This document shows, piece by piece, positions 19,062 to 26,810 of a DNA stretch of 64,000 bases. Position 1 is the first letter of the stretch, and each line of letters starts with the position of its first letter. The position numbers were made by a program, and so were the translations under genes. The stretch is from Streptomyces asoensis. Its GTDB lineage: Bacteria; Actinomycetota; Actinomycetes; Streptomycetales; Streptomycetaceae. The notes beneath the pieces were generated by a model. The model was given only the letters and a program-made list of their open reading frames with translations. It searched no databases and had not been told where the DNA came from. Location: contig NZ_CP049838.1 in NCBI RefSeq assembly GCF_013085465.1, positions 7,812,001 to 7,876,000 on the forward strand. Direction: 5' to 3'.

Positions 19062-21278
19062 TCAGGTACGGGCCGGTTCCTGCGGCGCGGGCTCGCCGCC
19101 CACCCGTCCGGCGGCGGGCACCGGCGGCACGGTGAGCCCGACGCCCTCGACGTCGACCCGCGGCAGCAGCCGGTCGAGCCACCCGGGCAGCCACCACGCC
19201 CGGTCGCCGAGCAGGGCCAGCACCGCGGGTACGAGCGCCATGCGGACGACGAAGGCGTCGAACAGCACGGCGACGGCCAGACCGAAACCGATGGTCTTGA
19301 TCATCGACTCGGCGGCGCCGACGAATCCGGAGAAGACCGCGATCATGATCACCGCCGCGGCGACGACCACCCGCGCACTGTGCCGGAAACCGGTGACGAC
19401 CGCCTGTGGAGCCCGGTCCCCGTGGATGTACGCCTCCCGCATCCGGGCCACCAGGAACACCTCGTAGTCCATCGCCAGGCCGAAGACGATGCCCACCAGG
19501 AAGATCGGCATCAGGCTCATGATCGGACCGGTCTGCTCCACCCCCAGCAGCTCCGCGCCCCAGCCCCACTGGAAGACCGCGACGACCGCGCCGAGAGCGG
19601 CCAGCACCGACAGCAGGAACCCGAAGGCGGCCTTGACGGGCACCAGCACGGACCGGAAGACCACCAGCAGCAGGAGCAGGGCCAGGACGACGATGACGGC
19701 CAGGTAGGGGACGAGCGCGTCCTGGAGGGCCTGCGCCACGTCGATGTTCATCGCGGTGCTGCCGGTGACCTCGAACGTCGCCCCCGTCTCCCCTTCGAGA
19801 CCGGCCCGTTCCGAGCGGATGGCCTTGACCAGGTTCTTGGTGTCCTCGGTGTTCGGACCGGCGGTCGGGACCGCCGAGAACAGCGCGGTGTCACCGGCCC
19901 GGTCGAACCGAGGGGCGGAGACGGACACGACCCCGCGGGTCGCGCCGATCGCCCGGGCGATCGACTGCGCGGCCGCCTTCGGCTCGGCCGCGTCCCTGAC
20001 GTCCGCGACGATCGTCAGCGGCCCGTTGAAGCCCGCGCCGAAGCCGTCCGCGAGCGCGTCGTAGGCACGTCGTTCCGTCGACGAGACCGGCTTGGACTCG
20101 TCCCCCGGCATACCCATCTCCAGCTGCGCGGCGGGCAGCGCCAGGACACCGAGGCCCGCGACACAGGTCACCAGCACGGCCACCGGGCGACGCAGCACGA
20201 AGCGCGCCCACCGCGAACCCCCGTTGTCGGCCGGCCGGGCCGCGCGGCCGGCCTTGCGCGCGGCGCGGGAGAGGACGGCCTCGGGCCACATGCCGAGCAG
20301 GGCGGGGACCAGGGTGAGGGCGATCAGGACGGCGACGACCACGGCGCCCGCGGCGCACAGACCCATCTTGGTCAGCATCGGAACGCCGACCACCGAGAGG
20401 CCGGCCAGCGCGATGACGACGGTGAGGCCGGCGAAGACCACGGCGGAGCCGGCCGTGCCGACGGCGAGTGCGGTCGCCTCGCGCGGGGCGTGGCCGCCCG
20501 CGCGCTCCTCCCGGTAGCGGGAGACCACGAACAGGGCGTAGTCGATGCCGACCGCGAGGCCCAGCATCGTGGCGAGCGTCCCGGTGGTCAGGGACAGGCC
20601 GAAGGCGCTGCCGAGGGCCATGATGGACGCCATGCTGATCCCGACGCCGATGACGGCGGTCAGCAGCGGCAGGCCGGCGGCCGCGAGGGAGCCGAAGGTG
20701 ATCAGCAGGACGACGGCGGCGAGGACGATGCCGATGGCCTCCGAGGAGCCGCCCGCCGCGGGCTGGGTGGCGAGCGCGGTGCCTCCGACCTCGACCGTGA
20801 GACCGGAGGCACGGGCCTTGTCGATGGCCTTCTCCAGGGCGGCCTTGTCGGCATCGGTGAGATCGTCGGCCTTGACCTTGTAGTTCACCGTGGCGTAGGC
20901 GGTCGAGCCGTCCTCGCTCACCGCGCCCGCCTCGAACGGGCTCACGGCACCGGCGACCTGCGGCTCGTCGGCCGCCTCGGCCACGAGTGTGTCGACGGCC
21001 GCGCGGTGGCCGGCCGCGGTCACCTTCTGGCCGTCGGGCGCGACGAACACGATCCGCGCGTCGGCGCCGTCGGCGTCCGAGCCCGGGAACCGCTCTCCGA
21101 TCAGGTCGAACGCCTTCTGCGCCTCGATGCCGGGCATGAAGGAGGTGCCGTCGTCGGAGGCGGCGGGAGCCTTGGCGGCGCCGAGTCCGACGGCGCCGAG
21201 GATCACCGCCCACAGCAGCGTCACGAGCCAGCGCCGCTGGAAGGCGGTCCGGCCCATCCGGTAGAGCAAGGTAGCCAC
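19062..21278 (-). CDS. MMPL family RND-type exporter
   Basis: A 738-aa membrane protein with two halves, each with one N-terminal helix, an extracytoplasmic loop and five more helices. Visible motifs are GLAVGIDYALFVVSRYREER in the first half and GIVFGLAMDYEVFLVARMRE in the second, which carry the proton-relay Asp-Tyr pairs of MMPL proteins. It probably exports lipids or a hydrophobic secondary metabolite. The GTG at 21278 has GGAG about 11 bases upstream; the frame continues further without homology. It may be regulated by the two-component genes to its left. Confidence 0.87.
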   Translation of the reverse strand: MATLLYRMGRTAFQRRWLVTLLWAVILGAVGLGAAKAPAASDDGTSFMPGIEAQKAFDLIGERFPGSDADGADARIVFVAPDGQKVTAAGHRAAVDTLVAEAADEPQVAGAVSPFEAGAVSEDGSTAYATVNYKVKADDLTDADKAALEKAIDKARASGLTVEVGGTALATQPAAGGSSEAIGIVLAAVVLLITFGSLAAAGLPLLTAVIGVGISMASIMALGSAFGLSLTTGTLATMLGLAVGIDYALFVVSRYREERAGGHAPREATALAVGTAGSAVVFAGLTVVIALAGLSVVGVPMLTKMGLCAAGAVVVAVLIALTLVPALLGMWPEAVLSRAARKAGRAARPADNGGSRWARFVLRRPVAVLVTCVAGLGVLALPAAQLEMGMPGDESKPVSSTERRAYDALADGFGAGFNGPLTIVADVRDAAEPKAAAQSIARAIGATRGVVSVSAPRFDRAGDTALFSAVPTAGPNTEDTKNLVKAIRSERAGLEGETGATFEVTGSTAMNIDVAQALQDALVPYLAVIVVLALLLLLVVFRSVLVPVKAAFGFLLSVLAALGAVVAVFQWGWGAELLGVEQTGPIMSLMPIFLVGIVFGLAMDYEVFLVARMREAYIHGDRAPQAVVTGFRHSARVVVAAAVIMIAVFSGFVGAAESMIKTIGFGLAVAVLFDAFVVRMALVPAVLALLGDRAWWLPGWLDRLLPRVDVEGVGLTVPPVPAAGRVGGEPAPQEPART

Positions 21279-21561
21279 GGGAAACGGATCTCCAGGTCTG
21301 GGTTCGGGTGGACGACCAGCCTGGCTCGCGGGGGTGCGCCGGGACATCGTGCCCGTGTGGGCACTCCCGCCTGGTGCCGGTGCATGAGCTGACGCTCCGC
21401 TGTCCTCCTCCAGGAGGACCCCCGCGTACCGCTCGGGCAGGAGGCAGGCGCCCCTTCGTGGACCGACGCGACGCATTGCGCGACGAATTACGCGCCGAAT
21501 GCCGGACAGAGGACTACGACTGACCTGACCTGACCTGACCCGTGCCCCGAGAGGTCCTCGC
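21279..21561. promoter_or_regulatory. Divergent MMPL/SGNH-hydrolase intergenic region
   Basis: This 283-bp region separates two divergent genes and must hold both promoters, but no clear -35/-10 pair was picked out. It ends with four perfect TGACC pentamers at 21521-21540, just before the SGNH hydrolase start. Confidence 0.35.
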
Positions 21562-22710
21562 ATGCAATCCGTACTCGACCGCGCGCTCGACTGTGTCGTC
21601 GGCGCGCTCGGGAAGACCACCGATACGACGGGAGTCACCCTGCACCGTTCCCCGGACTCGGGACGGGCGCGGCTGGCCGACCGGGCGTTCGACTTCAACA
21701 GCGCCGTGCCGTCCGGAGTGCGGTTGGAGATGCTCACGGACGCCACCGAGCTCGAGCTCGACGCCCGGCTGACCGTGCTCCTCCCTCTGGGCATGCCGTC
21801 CACCGGCAGCGTCTTCGACCTGGTGGTCGACGGCGAACTGCGCGAGCCGGTGGTGGCGACGGAGGAGAACCCGATCGACCCGGCCCTCTTCGGCCCCGCC
21901 ACCGGCTCGCCGGAGGCCGGACCGGCCGAGCCCGCGACCGTCCGCTTCCGCCTCGGCCGGCGGGCCGTCGACCGACGCGTGGAGATCTGGCTGCCCGTCA
22001 CCCCGGCCGTCACGCTGATCGACGTCCGCGTCCCGGACGGGGCGTCGGTGCGTCCGGCTCCGGCGAGCGGCCCGCTGTGGGTGCACTACGGCAGCTCCAT
22101 CAGCCAGTGCTCGGACGCGGACCGCCCGACCTCCACCTGGCCGGCCGCCGTGGCCCGCTCGGCCGGCCGGTGCCTGGTCAACCTCGGCCTCGGCGGGCAG
22201 TGCCAGCTCGACCCCTTCATGGCCCGCGCCGTCCGCGACCTGCCCGCGAGCGCGATCAGCCTCGAACTGGGCATCAACGTCCACAACGCCGACAGCATGC
22301 GGGAACGCGCCTTCGTCCCGGCCTTCCACGGCTTCGTCGACACGATCCGCGACGGGCACCCGTCCACACCGATCCTGATCATCAGCCCCATCGTCTGCCC
22401 GGCCGCCGAACAGCGGCCCGGTCCCACGCTGGTGGGCCCCGACGGAATGGTCCGCACCGTCGACCGTCCCGCCGAACTCGCGCTCGGCGCGCTCACGCTC
22501 ACCCGCATCCGCGAGTTGCTGAGCGAGCACGTCGATCAGCGCCGCAAGGACGGCGACGACCGGCTCCGACTCATCGACGGGACAACGCTGTTCGGGCCCG
22601 ACGACGTGGCCGACCTGCCCGACGGCCTGCACCCGAACGCGGCCGGCTACGCCCGCATGGCCGAGCGCTTCCTGCCTCTTTCCTTCGGCAGGGCGGGCGC
22701 GTTCGGGTGA
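21562..22710 (+). CDS. SGNH/GDSL hydrolase family protein
   Basis: A 382-aa protein with an N-terminal beta-sandwich of about 160 residues and a C-terminal SGNH hydrolase domain. The nucleophile Ser is in WVHYGSSIS, the oxyanion Gly/Asn in NLGLGGQC and LELGINVHN, and the acid-base pair in DGLHPNAAGY near the C-terminus. No signal peptide is visible. Such two-domain proteins are often carbohydrate esterases. The substrate is unknown. The ATG at 21562 lies 21 bases after a purine-poor leader with TGACC repeats; a ribosome site is weak. Confidence 0.8.
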   Translation: MQSVLDRALDCVVGALGKTTDTTGVTLHRSPDSGRARLADRAFDFNSAVPSGVRLEMLTDATELELDARLTVLLPLGMPSTGSVFDLVVDGELREPVVATEENPIDPALFGPATGSPEAGPAEPATVRFRLGRRAVDRRVEIWLPVTPAVTLIDVRVPDGASVRPAPASGPLWVHYGSSISQCSDADRPTSTWPAAVARSAGRCLVNLGLGGQCQLDPFMARAVRDLPASAISLELGINVHNADSMRERAFVPAFHGFVDTIRDGHPSTPILIISPIVCPAAEQRPGPTLVGPDGMVRTVDRPAELALGALTLTRIRELLSEHVDQRRKDGDDRLRLIDGTTLFGPDDVADLPDGLHPNAAGYARMAERFLPLSFGRAGAFG

Positions 22711-22729
22711 CCGGGCGGCGGCGCAGGGG

Positions 22730-22850
22730 TCAACTCCCGTGCACGACACTGACCTTGACGGTCAGCGTGTCCCTGTTGTCCTCGGAGCAGGACCCGGCGG
22801 TGTCGTTCATGCCCAGCTGGAGGGTTCCGTTCCCGGAGGGCTGAGCGCCC
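22730..22850 (-). pseudogene. C-terminal remnant of a PA-IL-like lectin domain
   Basis: On the minus strand a short stretch ending at a TGA reads NGTLQLGMNDTAG-SCSEDN followed by RDTLTVKVSV. This matches the last two strands of PA-IL/LecA-like beta-sandwich carbohydrate-binding domains (LxLGxND ... DNxGxLxVxVxV). No start or upstream domain is present: the sequence before it is a 15-bp tandem repeat and then the antisense of another gene. It is best read as the tail of a lost lectin gene. Confidence 0.4.
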
Positions 22851-22863
22851 GCCGACCGTCGCG

Positions 22864-22908
22864 CGGTCGGTCGTTGTCCGGTCGGTCGCTGTTCGGCCGG
22901 TCGTCGTT
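22864..22908. repeat. Three 15-bp tandem repeats
   Basis: Three consecutive units of the form CGGTCGGTCGYTGTY occupy this stretch; the third differs at three positions. Because 15 is a multiple of three, the minus-strand frame of the lectin remnant reads a five-residue QRPTG-like repeat, which could be a former Pro-rich linker. Confidence 0.75.
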
Positions 22909-23078
22909 CGTTCGAACGGGGCCGGGCATAGCGGAGCACATGAAGGTGACATACCGTCAACTGTGTTGCCGTGCTAGGCCTTTGGCCGCGACAACGGGCC
23001 CACGACGGTGGCGGCGGATTGTCGGACCCCCTGCCATGCCGGGAGCGTCGGCCACCGTGTTCCGGCGTTCGCCTGACG

Positions 23079-23393
23079 ATGACGATCTGTCCGGGCGACA
23101 TCCTGACGGCCTGGACGGTGGACGGCCTGTCCAGCGAGGCGGGCGGCCGGGCCGCGGAACGGCTGAACCGCATCCACCTCGCCGTCGCCCGCGGCACCCC
23201 GCACCCGCCCGGCAGCTTCGACGACGTCGACGACCCCGTCTGTCCCCCGGTCCTGCCGGCCACGTTCGGCGACCGCCTGGAGACCTCGCTGGGCGTGCCC
23301 GGCGCGAGCGAGGACATGAAGACCGCGTTCCGCGCCCGGCGCCCGCTGCCCGACTACCGCACGCCGCTTCCCGAGCGACTCGGGCGTGGTTGA
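23079..23393 (+). CDS. Small protein of unknown function
   Basis: A 104-aa ORF starting MTICPGDILTAWTVDGLSSE. Codon positions show the strong third-position G/C bias of a real gene throughout. No family was recognised. It includes an amphipathic helix (GGRAAERLNRIHLAVARG), an acidic DDVDDP patch and a basic C-terminus. The last 40 bp overlap the convergent end of the flavin hydroxylase gene. There is no good ribosome site before the ATG, and the 370 bp before it hold only the lectin remnant, repeats and no other gene, so this could also be the tail of a decayed longer gene. Confidence 0.45.
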   Translation: MTICPGDILTAWTVDGLSSEAGGRAAERLNRIHLAVARGTPHPPGSFDDVDDPVCPPVLPATFGDRLETSLGVPGASEDMKTAFRARRPLPDYRTPLPERLGRG

Positions 23394-25006
23394 CGAGTCG
23401 GCGGGGCGCCGCGGACGACGTCGAGCACGTCCCCGGCCCGTGTGCCGTCCGCGCCCCGCCACGCGATGTGCTGGTCGGGCCGGATCAGCAGCATCGGGGC
23501 CCCGTAGCGTTCGCGCGGGACCAGGCCGGTCAGGTCGACGGTGGTGAGGGGGACGCCCCGGGCCGCGGCCTCCCGCGCGAAGGCGGCGCGGTCGGGCTCC
23601 CTGTCACCGGCCAGGAGGAGCAGCGTCAGACCGTCGCCGAGCAGGTCGTACAGGGAACGGCCGTCGGGGAGCCAACTGTGCGGCAGCCGGGCGCCCGGGA
23701 AGGACAGGCCGTGATAGCTGCGCGGCACGAGCGGCGGGATCGCGGAGCCGTCGTCGACGACGACGGGGGACGAGGCGTAGTGCTGGCCGAGGACGAGGCC
23801 CTCGCTGTGGAACTCGCCGGCCTTGGCCTGGAGGGCGGCCGCGGTCCGCGCACGGCGGCGACCGGCCTCGGGGGTGTCCCCGAGGAGCGCGGGGTCGGCG
23901 AAGGACGGGGCGAGAAGCCTGTCCTGGGCGGCACCGCCGGCGATGATCTGCCGGGCCACCGGGCGCCGCTCCGTCTGGTAGCTGTCCAGCAGCTCCGCGC
24001 CGCCCCAGCCCTGGAGGACCGCGGCGAGTTTCCAGCCGATGTCCACCGCGTCGCCGACACACGTGTTGAAGCCGTGCCCGCCCCACGGGGGGTTCAGATG
24101 GGCGGCGTCGCCCACCAGGAAGACCCGGCCGCGGCGGTAGCGGTCGGCCAGGAGCATACGGGCGGTCCAGGGGTCGGTGGCGAGCACCTCCACGGCCCCG
24201 GGGTGCCCTGCGCCGACGAGAGCGCGCACCAGCGTCTCCGGTGCCACCGGGTGGTCGGGGTCGGTCCGCTGGACGATGGCCCACCACCGGTCGTCCAGGT
24301 CGAGACGGCCCATGAGACCGGACGCCTCGGGGCTCACCACCCAGTACTGCACCGCCCGGTCCAGGCCGACGGCCTCGCCCAGGCCCGGGGCCCGGAAGAC
24401 GATGCTGAGGTTGGGCCGTTCACCGGACGAGCCGGCGTAGCGCGCTCCGACGGCCTGCCGGCTGACTCCGCCGCTGCCGTCACAGCCCAGCAGATAGCCG
24501 GCCGTCAGCACGCGGACGGAGCCGTCGGCGGCGGTGACCGTGGCGTGCACGGCATGGTCGTCCTGCTCGACGGCGGTGACCCGGTGGCCGGTCAGAGAGG
24601 TGACCGAGGGCAGTTCGGCCACCGCCGCGCGCAGGATCCGCTCGACGACCGGCTGCGGGACCTGCTGGCCCGGCTCCGCCCAGCGCTCGTCGCGGCCGTC
24701 GTAGAGACCGAACACGTTGCGGAACCGGGTCAGTTCGGTGCCCAGGAGCCCGGTGCAGAAGATGACGTCCTGGGACCAGGCCACGGGCAGCGGGGCGGCC
24801 GCGCGCAAGCGGTCGGCCAGGCCCCAACGGCGGAAGTGCTCCATGGTGCGGATGCTGGTGGTCTTGGCCCGCGGCCGGTCGTCGTCGACGGTGGTGCGCG
24901 GTTCGACGAGCACGGTCCGGATGCCGCGGCGGCCGAGTTCGACCGCCGCGGCGAGACCGGACGGCCCGCCGCCCGCGATCAGTACCCGCGCGGTCGTCCC
25001 CGTCAC
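23354..25006 (-). CDS. FAD-dependent aromatic hydroxylase
   Basis: A 550-aa class A flavoprotein monooxygenase of the MhpA/PheA/PcpB type. It shows the dinucleotide motif LIAGGGPSGLAAAVELGRRG (8-27), the DG motif GYLLGCDGSGGVSR (about 166-179), the second FAD motif FLVGDAAHLNPPWGGHGFN (about 290), and the C-terminal thioredoxin-like domain (about 430-535) with APMLLIRPDQHIAWRG. It adds a hydroxyl group to a phenolic ring using NAD(P)H and oxygen. The GTG start overlaps the FAH gene stop (GTGA). Last of a six-gene operon. Its likely substrate is the trihydroxylated A-ring product of flavonol cleavage; this is inferred from context. Confidence 0.85.
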   Translation of the reverse strand: MTGTTARVLIAGGGPSGLAAAVELGRRGIRTVLVEPRTTVDDDRPRAKTTSIRTMEHFRRWGLADRLRAAAPLPVAWSQDVIFCTGLLGTELTRFRNVFGLYDGRDERWAEPGQQVPQPVVERILRAAVAELPSVTSLTGHRVTAVEQDDHAVHATVTAADGSVRVLTAGYLLGCDGSGGVSRQAVGARYAGSSGERPNLSIVFRAPGLGEAVGLDRAVQYWVVSPEASGLMGRLDLDDRWWAIVQRTDPDHPVAPETLVRALVGAGHPGAVEVLATDPWTARMLLADRYRRGRVFLVGDAAHLNPPWGGHGFNTCVGDAVDIGWKLAAVLQGWGGAELLDSYQTERRPVARQIIAGGAAQDRLLAPSFADPALLGDTPEAGRRRARTAAALQAKAGEFHSEGLVLGQHYASSPVVVDDGSAIPPLVPRSYHGLSFPGARLPHSWLPDGRSLYDLLGDGLTLLLLAGDREPDRAAFAREAAARGVPLTTVDLTGLVPRERYGAPMLLIRPDQHIAWRGADGTRAGDVLDVVRGAPPTRQPRPSRSGSGVR

Positions 25007-25860
25007 GCGCCGGACCTCGCGGACGCGTCGGCGACGGGCGTACGCAGCGTCCCGAGCCGGTCGACCTCCACCTCGACGACGTCACCGGACCGCAGCAGCC
25101 TGGGCGGCGTACGGACGTAGCCGACGCCCTCCGGGGTGCCGGTGGCGACGACGTCGCCCGGATGCAGGGTCAGGGTGGCGCTGATCCGCGACAGCAGCTC
25201 GGGCACCCCGAAGATCATGTCGCGGGTGTTCCCGTCCTGCATGATCTCCCCGTTGACGCGGGTGACCAGGCGCAGCCCGTCGGAGAGGCTGCCCGCCTCG
25301 TCGGCGGTGACGACCGTCCCGATCGGGCCGCTGCGATCGGCGTTCTTGCCCAGCGTCCACTGGGCGGTGAGTTTCTGCGCGGTACGGGCGGTCAGGTCGT
25401 TGAAGACGGCGTAACCGAGGACGGCGGCCTCGGCCTCCCGCGCGTCGGCGTCACACAGCCGGGCGCCGACGACGGCCGCGACCTCGCCCTCCCAGTCCAG
25501 GCCCGGTTCGTTCGCGGGCACCGGGACCGGTACGCCGCTCACCGACAGGGAGGCCGTCCAGCGGCCGAACACGGTCGGGTGCTCCGGGGCCCGGAAGCCG
25601 CCCTCGGCCGCGTGCGCACGGTAGTTGAGACCCACGCACAGCACCCGCGCCGACGCCGGTACCGGCGGGGCCAGGGACACCTCCGCCAGCGGGACCGTGC
25701 CGTGGCGGACCGCGCGGGCCCGCTCCAGCCAGTGGGGGAGGTCCGCGTAGAAGTCGTCCACGTCCGTGAGCGGGGTCACCCGACCGTCCACGACGACGCC
25801 GATCACGATCCGCCTGCGGCCGGATTCCCGGCCCGGATCCACCATGCCGACGAGCTTCAT
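25003..25860 (-). CDS. Fumarylacetoacetate hydrolase family protein
   Basis: A 285-aa FAH-superfamily protein. The metal site is built from the Glu in DWEGEVAAVVG (about 120-130) and the preceding CVGLNYRAHAAE region, and FNDLTARTAQ and TGTPEGVGY are typical. Members hydrolyse or decarboxylate dicarbonyl acids made by ring cleavage (fumarylpyruvate, acylpyruvate, oxohept-3-ene-dioate). Here it sits between an intradiol dioxygenase and a flavin hydroxylase, with 4-base overlaps on both sides, so it probably processes the ring-opened product. The exact reaction is not known. Confidence 0.85.
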   Translation of the reverse strand: MKLVGMVDPGRESGRRRIVIGVVVDGRVTPLTDVDDFYADLPHWLERARAVRHGTVPLAEVSLAPPVPASARVLCVGLNYRAHAAEGGFRAPEHPTVFGRWTASLSVSGVPVPVPANEPGLDWEGEVAAVVGARLCDADAREAEAAVLGYAVFNDLTARTAQKLTAQWTLGKNADRSGPIGTVVTADEAGSLSDGLRLVTRVNGEIMQDGNTRDMIFGVPELLSRISATLTLHPGDVVATGTPEGVGYVRTPPRLLRSGDVVEVEVDRLGTLRTPVADASARSGA

Positions 25861-26810
25861 GCGCGCGTGCCTCCTGTTTCCGCCGCGGGTGCCGCGGCCA
25901 GACGGATGTCGAACCCGGCCTCGAGGAACGGTCCGTCCATGCCGAACCGGCGCGCCGTGTCCTCGTCGCCCGGTACGAAGGGCGCGATCAGCGCGTCCTT
26001 GACGGCGAACGCCGCGTCGGATCCGAGGTAGGGGTCTTCGGCGGCGAACACATGGGTGGTGAGCGACCGGTGACCGGCCGCCTCCACCCGCAGGTGGACA
26101 TGGGCCGGGCGCATGGGGTGACGGCCGAGCGCCCGCAGCAGCTCGCCCACCGGGCCGTCGGTCGGCACCGGGTAACTGGCGGGCTTGACCGTACGGAACC
26201 AGTAGGCGCCGTCGGGACCCGTGGTGAACAGACCACGCAGGTTGCCGTCGGGCTGCTCGTCGTCCTGGCTGTCGTACAGACCCGTGTCGTTCGCCTGCCA
26301 GACGTCCAGCACGGCATCGGCCAGCGGCCTGCCGTCGCAGTCCGTGATCCGGCCGTGCACCACGGCCCGCTCACCGCGCCGGAGTTCGGGGCCCTCGGAG
26401 ATCCAGGCGCCCATCGGGCGGGGCGGCGCCGGCGAGTGGAAGGGTCCCTCGACCGAGCTGGGCGTCATGGTGGCCGGGCCCGTGTGGTTGACCTCGTCCA
26501 CGGCCGAGGTGAGGCCCAGCATGTCGGAGAGCAGGGTGAACTCGTTGCGGCGTTCGGTGCAGGCCCGGCCCGTACGGACCAGGAAGTCCAGCGCGCGCAG
26601 CCACTCGCCCTCGGAAGGCCGTGTCTCCCGCACGAAGGCGTGCAGATGGGTCACGAGGCCGCCGATCAGCTCCCGCAGCCGCTCGTCGTCGCCCCGGACG
26701 GTGGAGAGGACCTGCCGCACCAGAGCGTCCGGTTCAGGATCGTGGGCGGAGCCGGGGGGCACCGGCCCTCCCGCGGGGGCGGGTCGAGCCGTTCCGGTGG
26801 TCTCGGTCAT
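25857..26810 (-). CDS. Intradiol ring-cleavage dioxygenase (catechol/hydroxyquinol type)
   Basis: A 317-aa non-haem Fe(III) dioxygenase. The N-terminal dimerisation helices (about 25-105) are of the catechol 1,2-dioxygenase/hydroxyquinol 1,2-dioxygenase group. The four iron ligands are visible: Y179 in GLYDSQ, Y213 in ASYPVPTDGPVG, H237 and H239 in RPAHVHL. It cleaves between two adjacent hydroxyl groups of an aromatic ring. The family position suggests a hydroxyquinol-like substrate. The ATG overlaps the rhamnosidase stop by four bases. It is unusual that no maleylacetate reductase gene accompanies it. Confidence 0.88.
   Translation of the reverse strand: MTETTGTARPAPAGGPVPPGSAHDPEPDALVRQVLSTVRGDDERLRELIGGLVTHLHAFVRETRPSEGEWLRALDFLVRTGRACTERRNEFTLLSDMLGLTSAVDEVNHTGPATMTPSSVEGPFHSPAPPRPMGAWISEGPELRRGERAVVHGRITDCDGRPLADAVLDVWQANDTGLYDSQDDEQPDGNLRGLFTTGPDGAYWFRTVKPASYPVPTDGPVGELLRALGRHPMRPAHVHLRVEAAGHRSLTTHVFAAEDPYLGSDAAFAVKDALIAPFVPGDEDTARRFGMDGPFLEAGFDIRLAAAPAAETGGTRA

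Noticed and set aside
17760..21392. Very long + strand ORF (1210 codons)
   Set aside because: It is antisense to the sensor kinase and MMPL genes; the minus strand has clear family motifs and the right codon bias.
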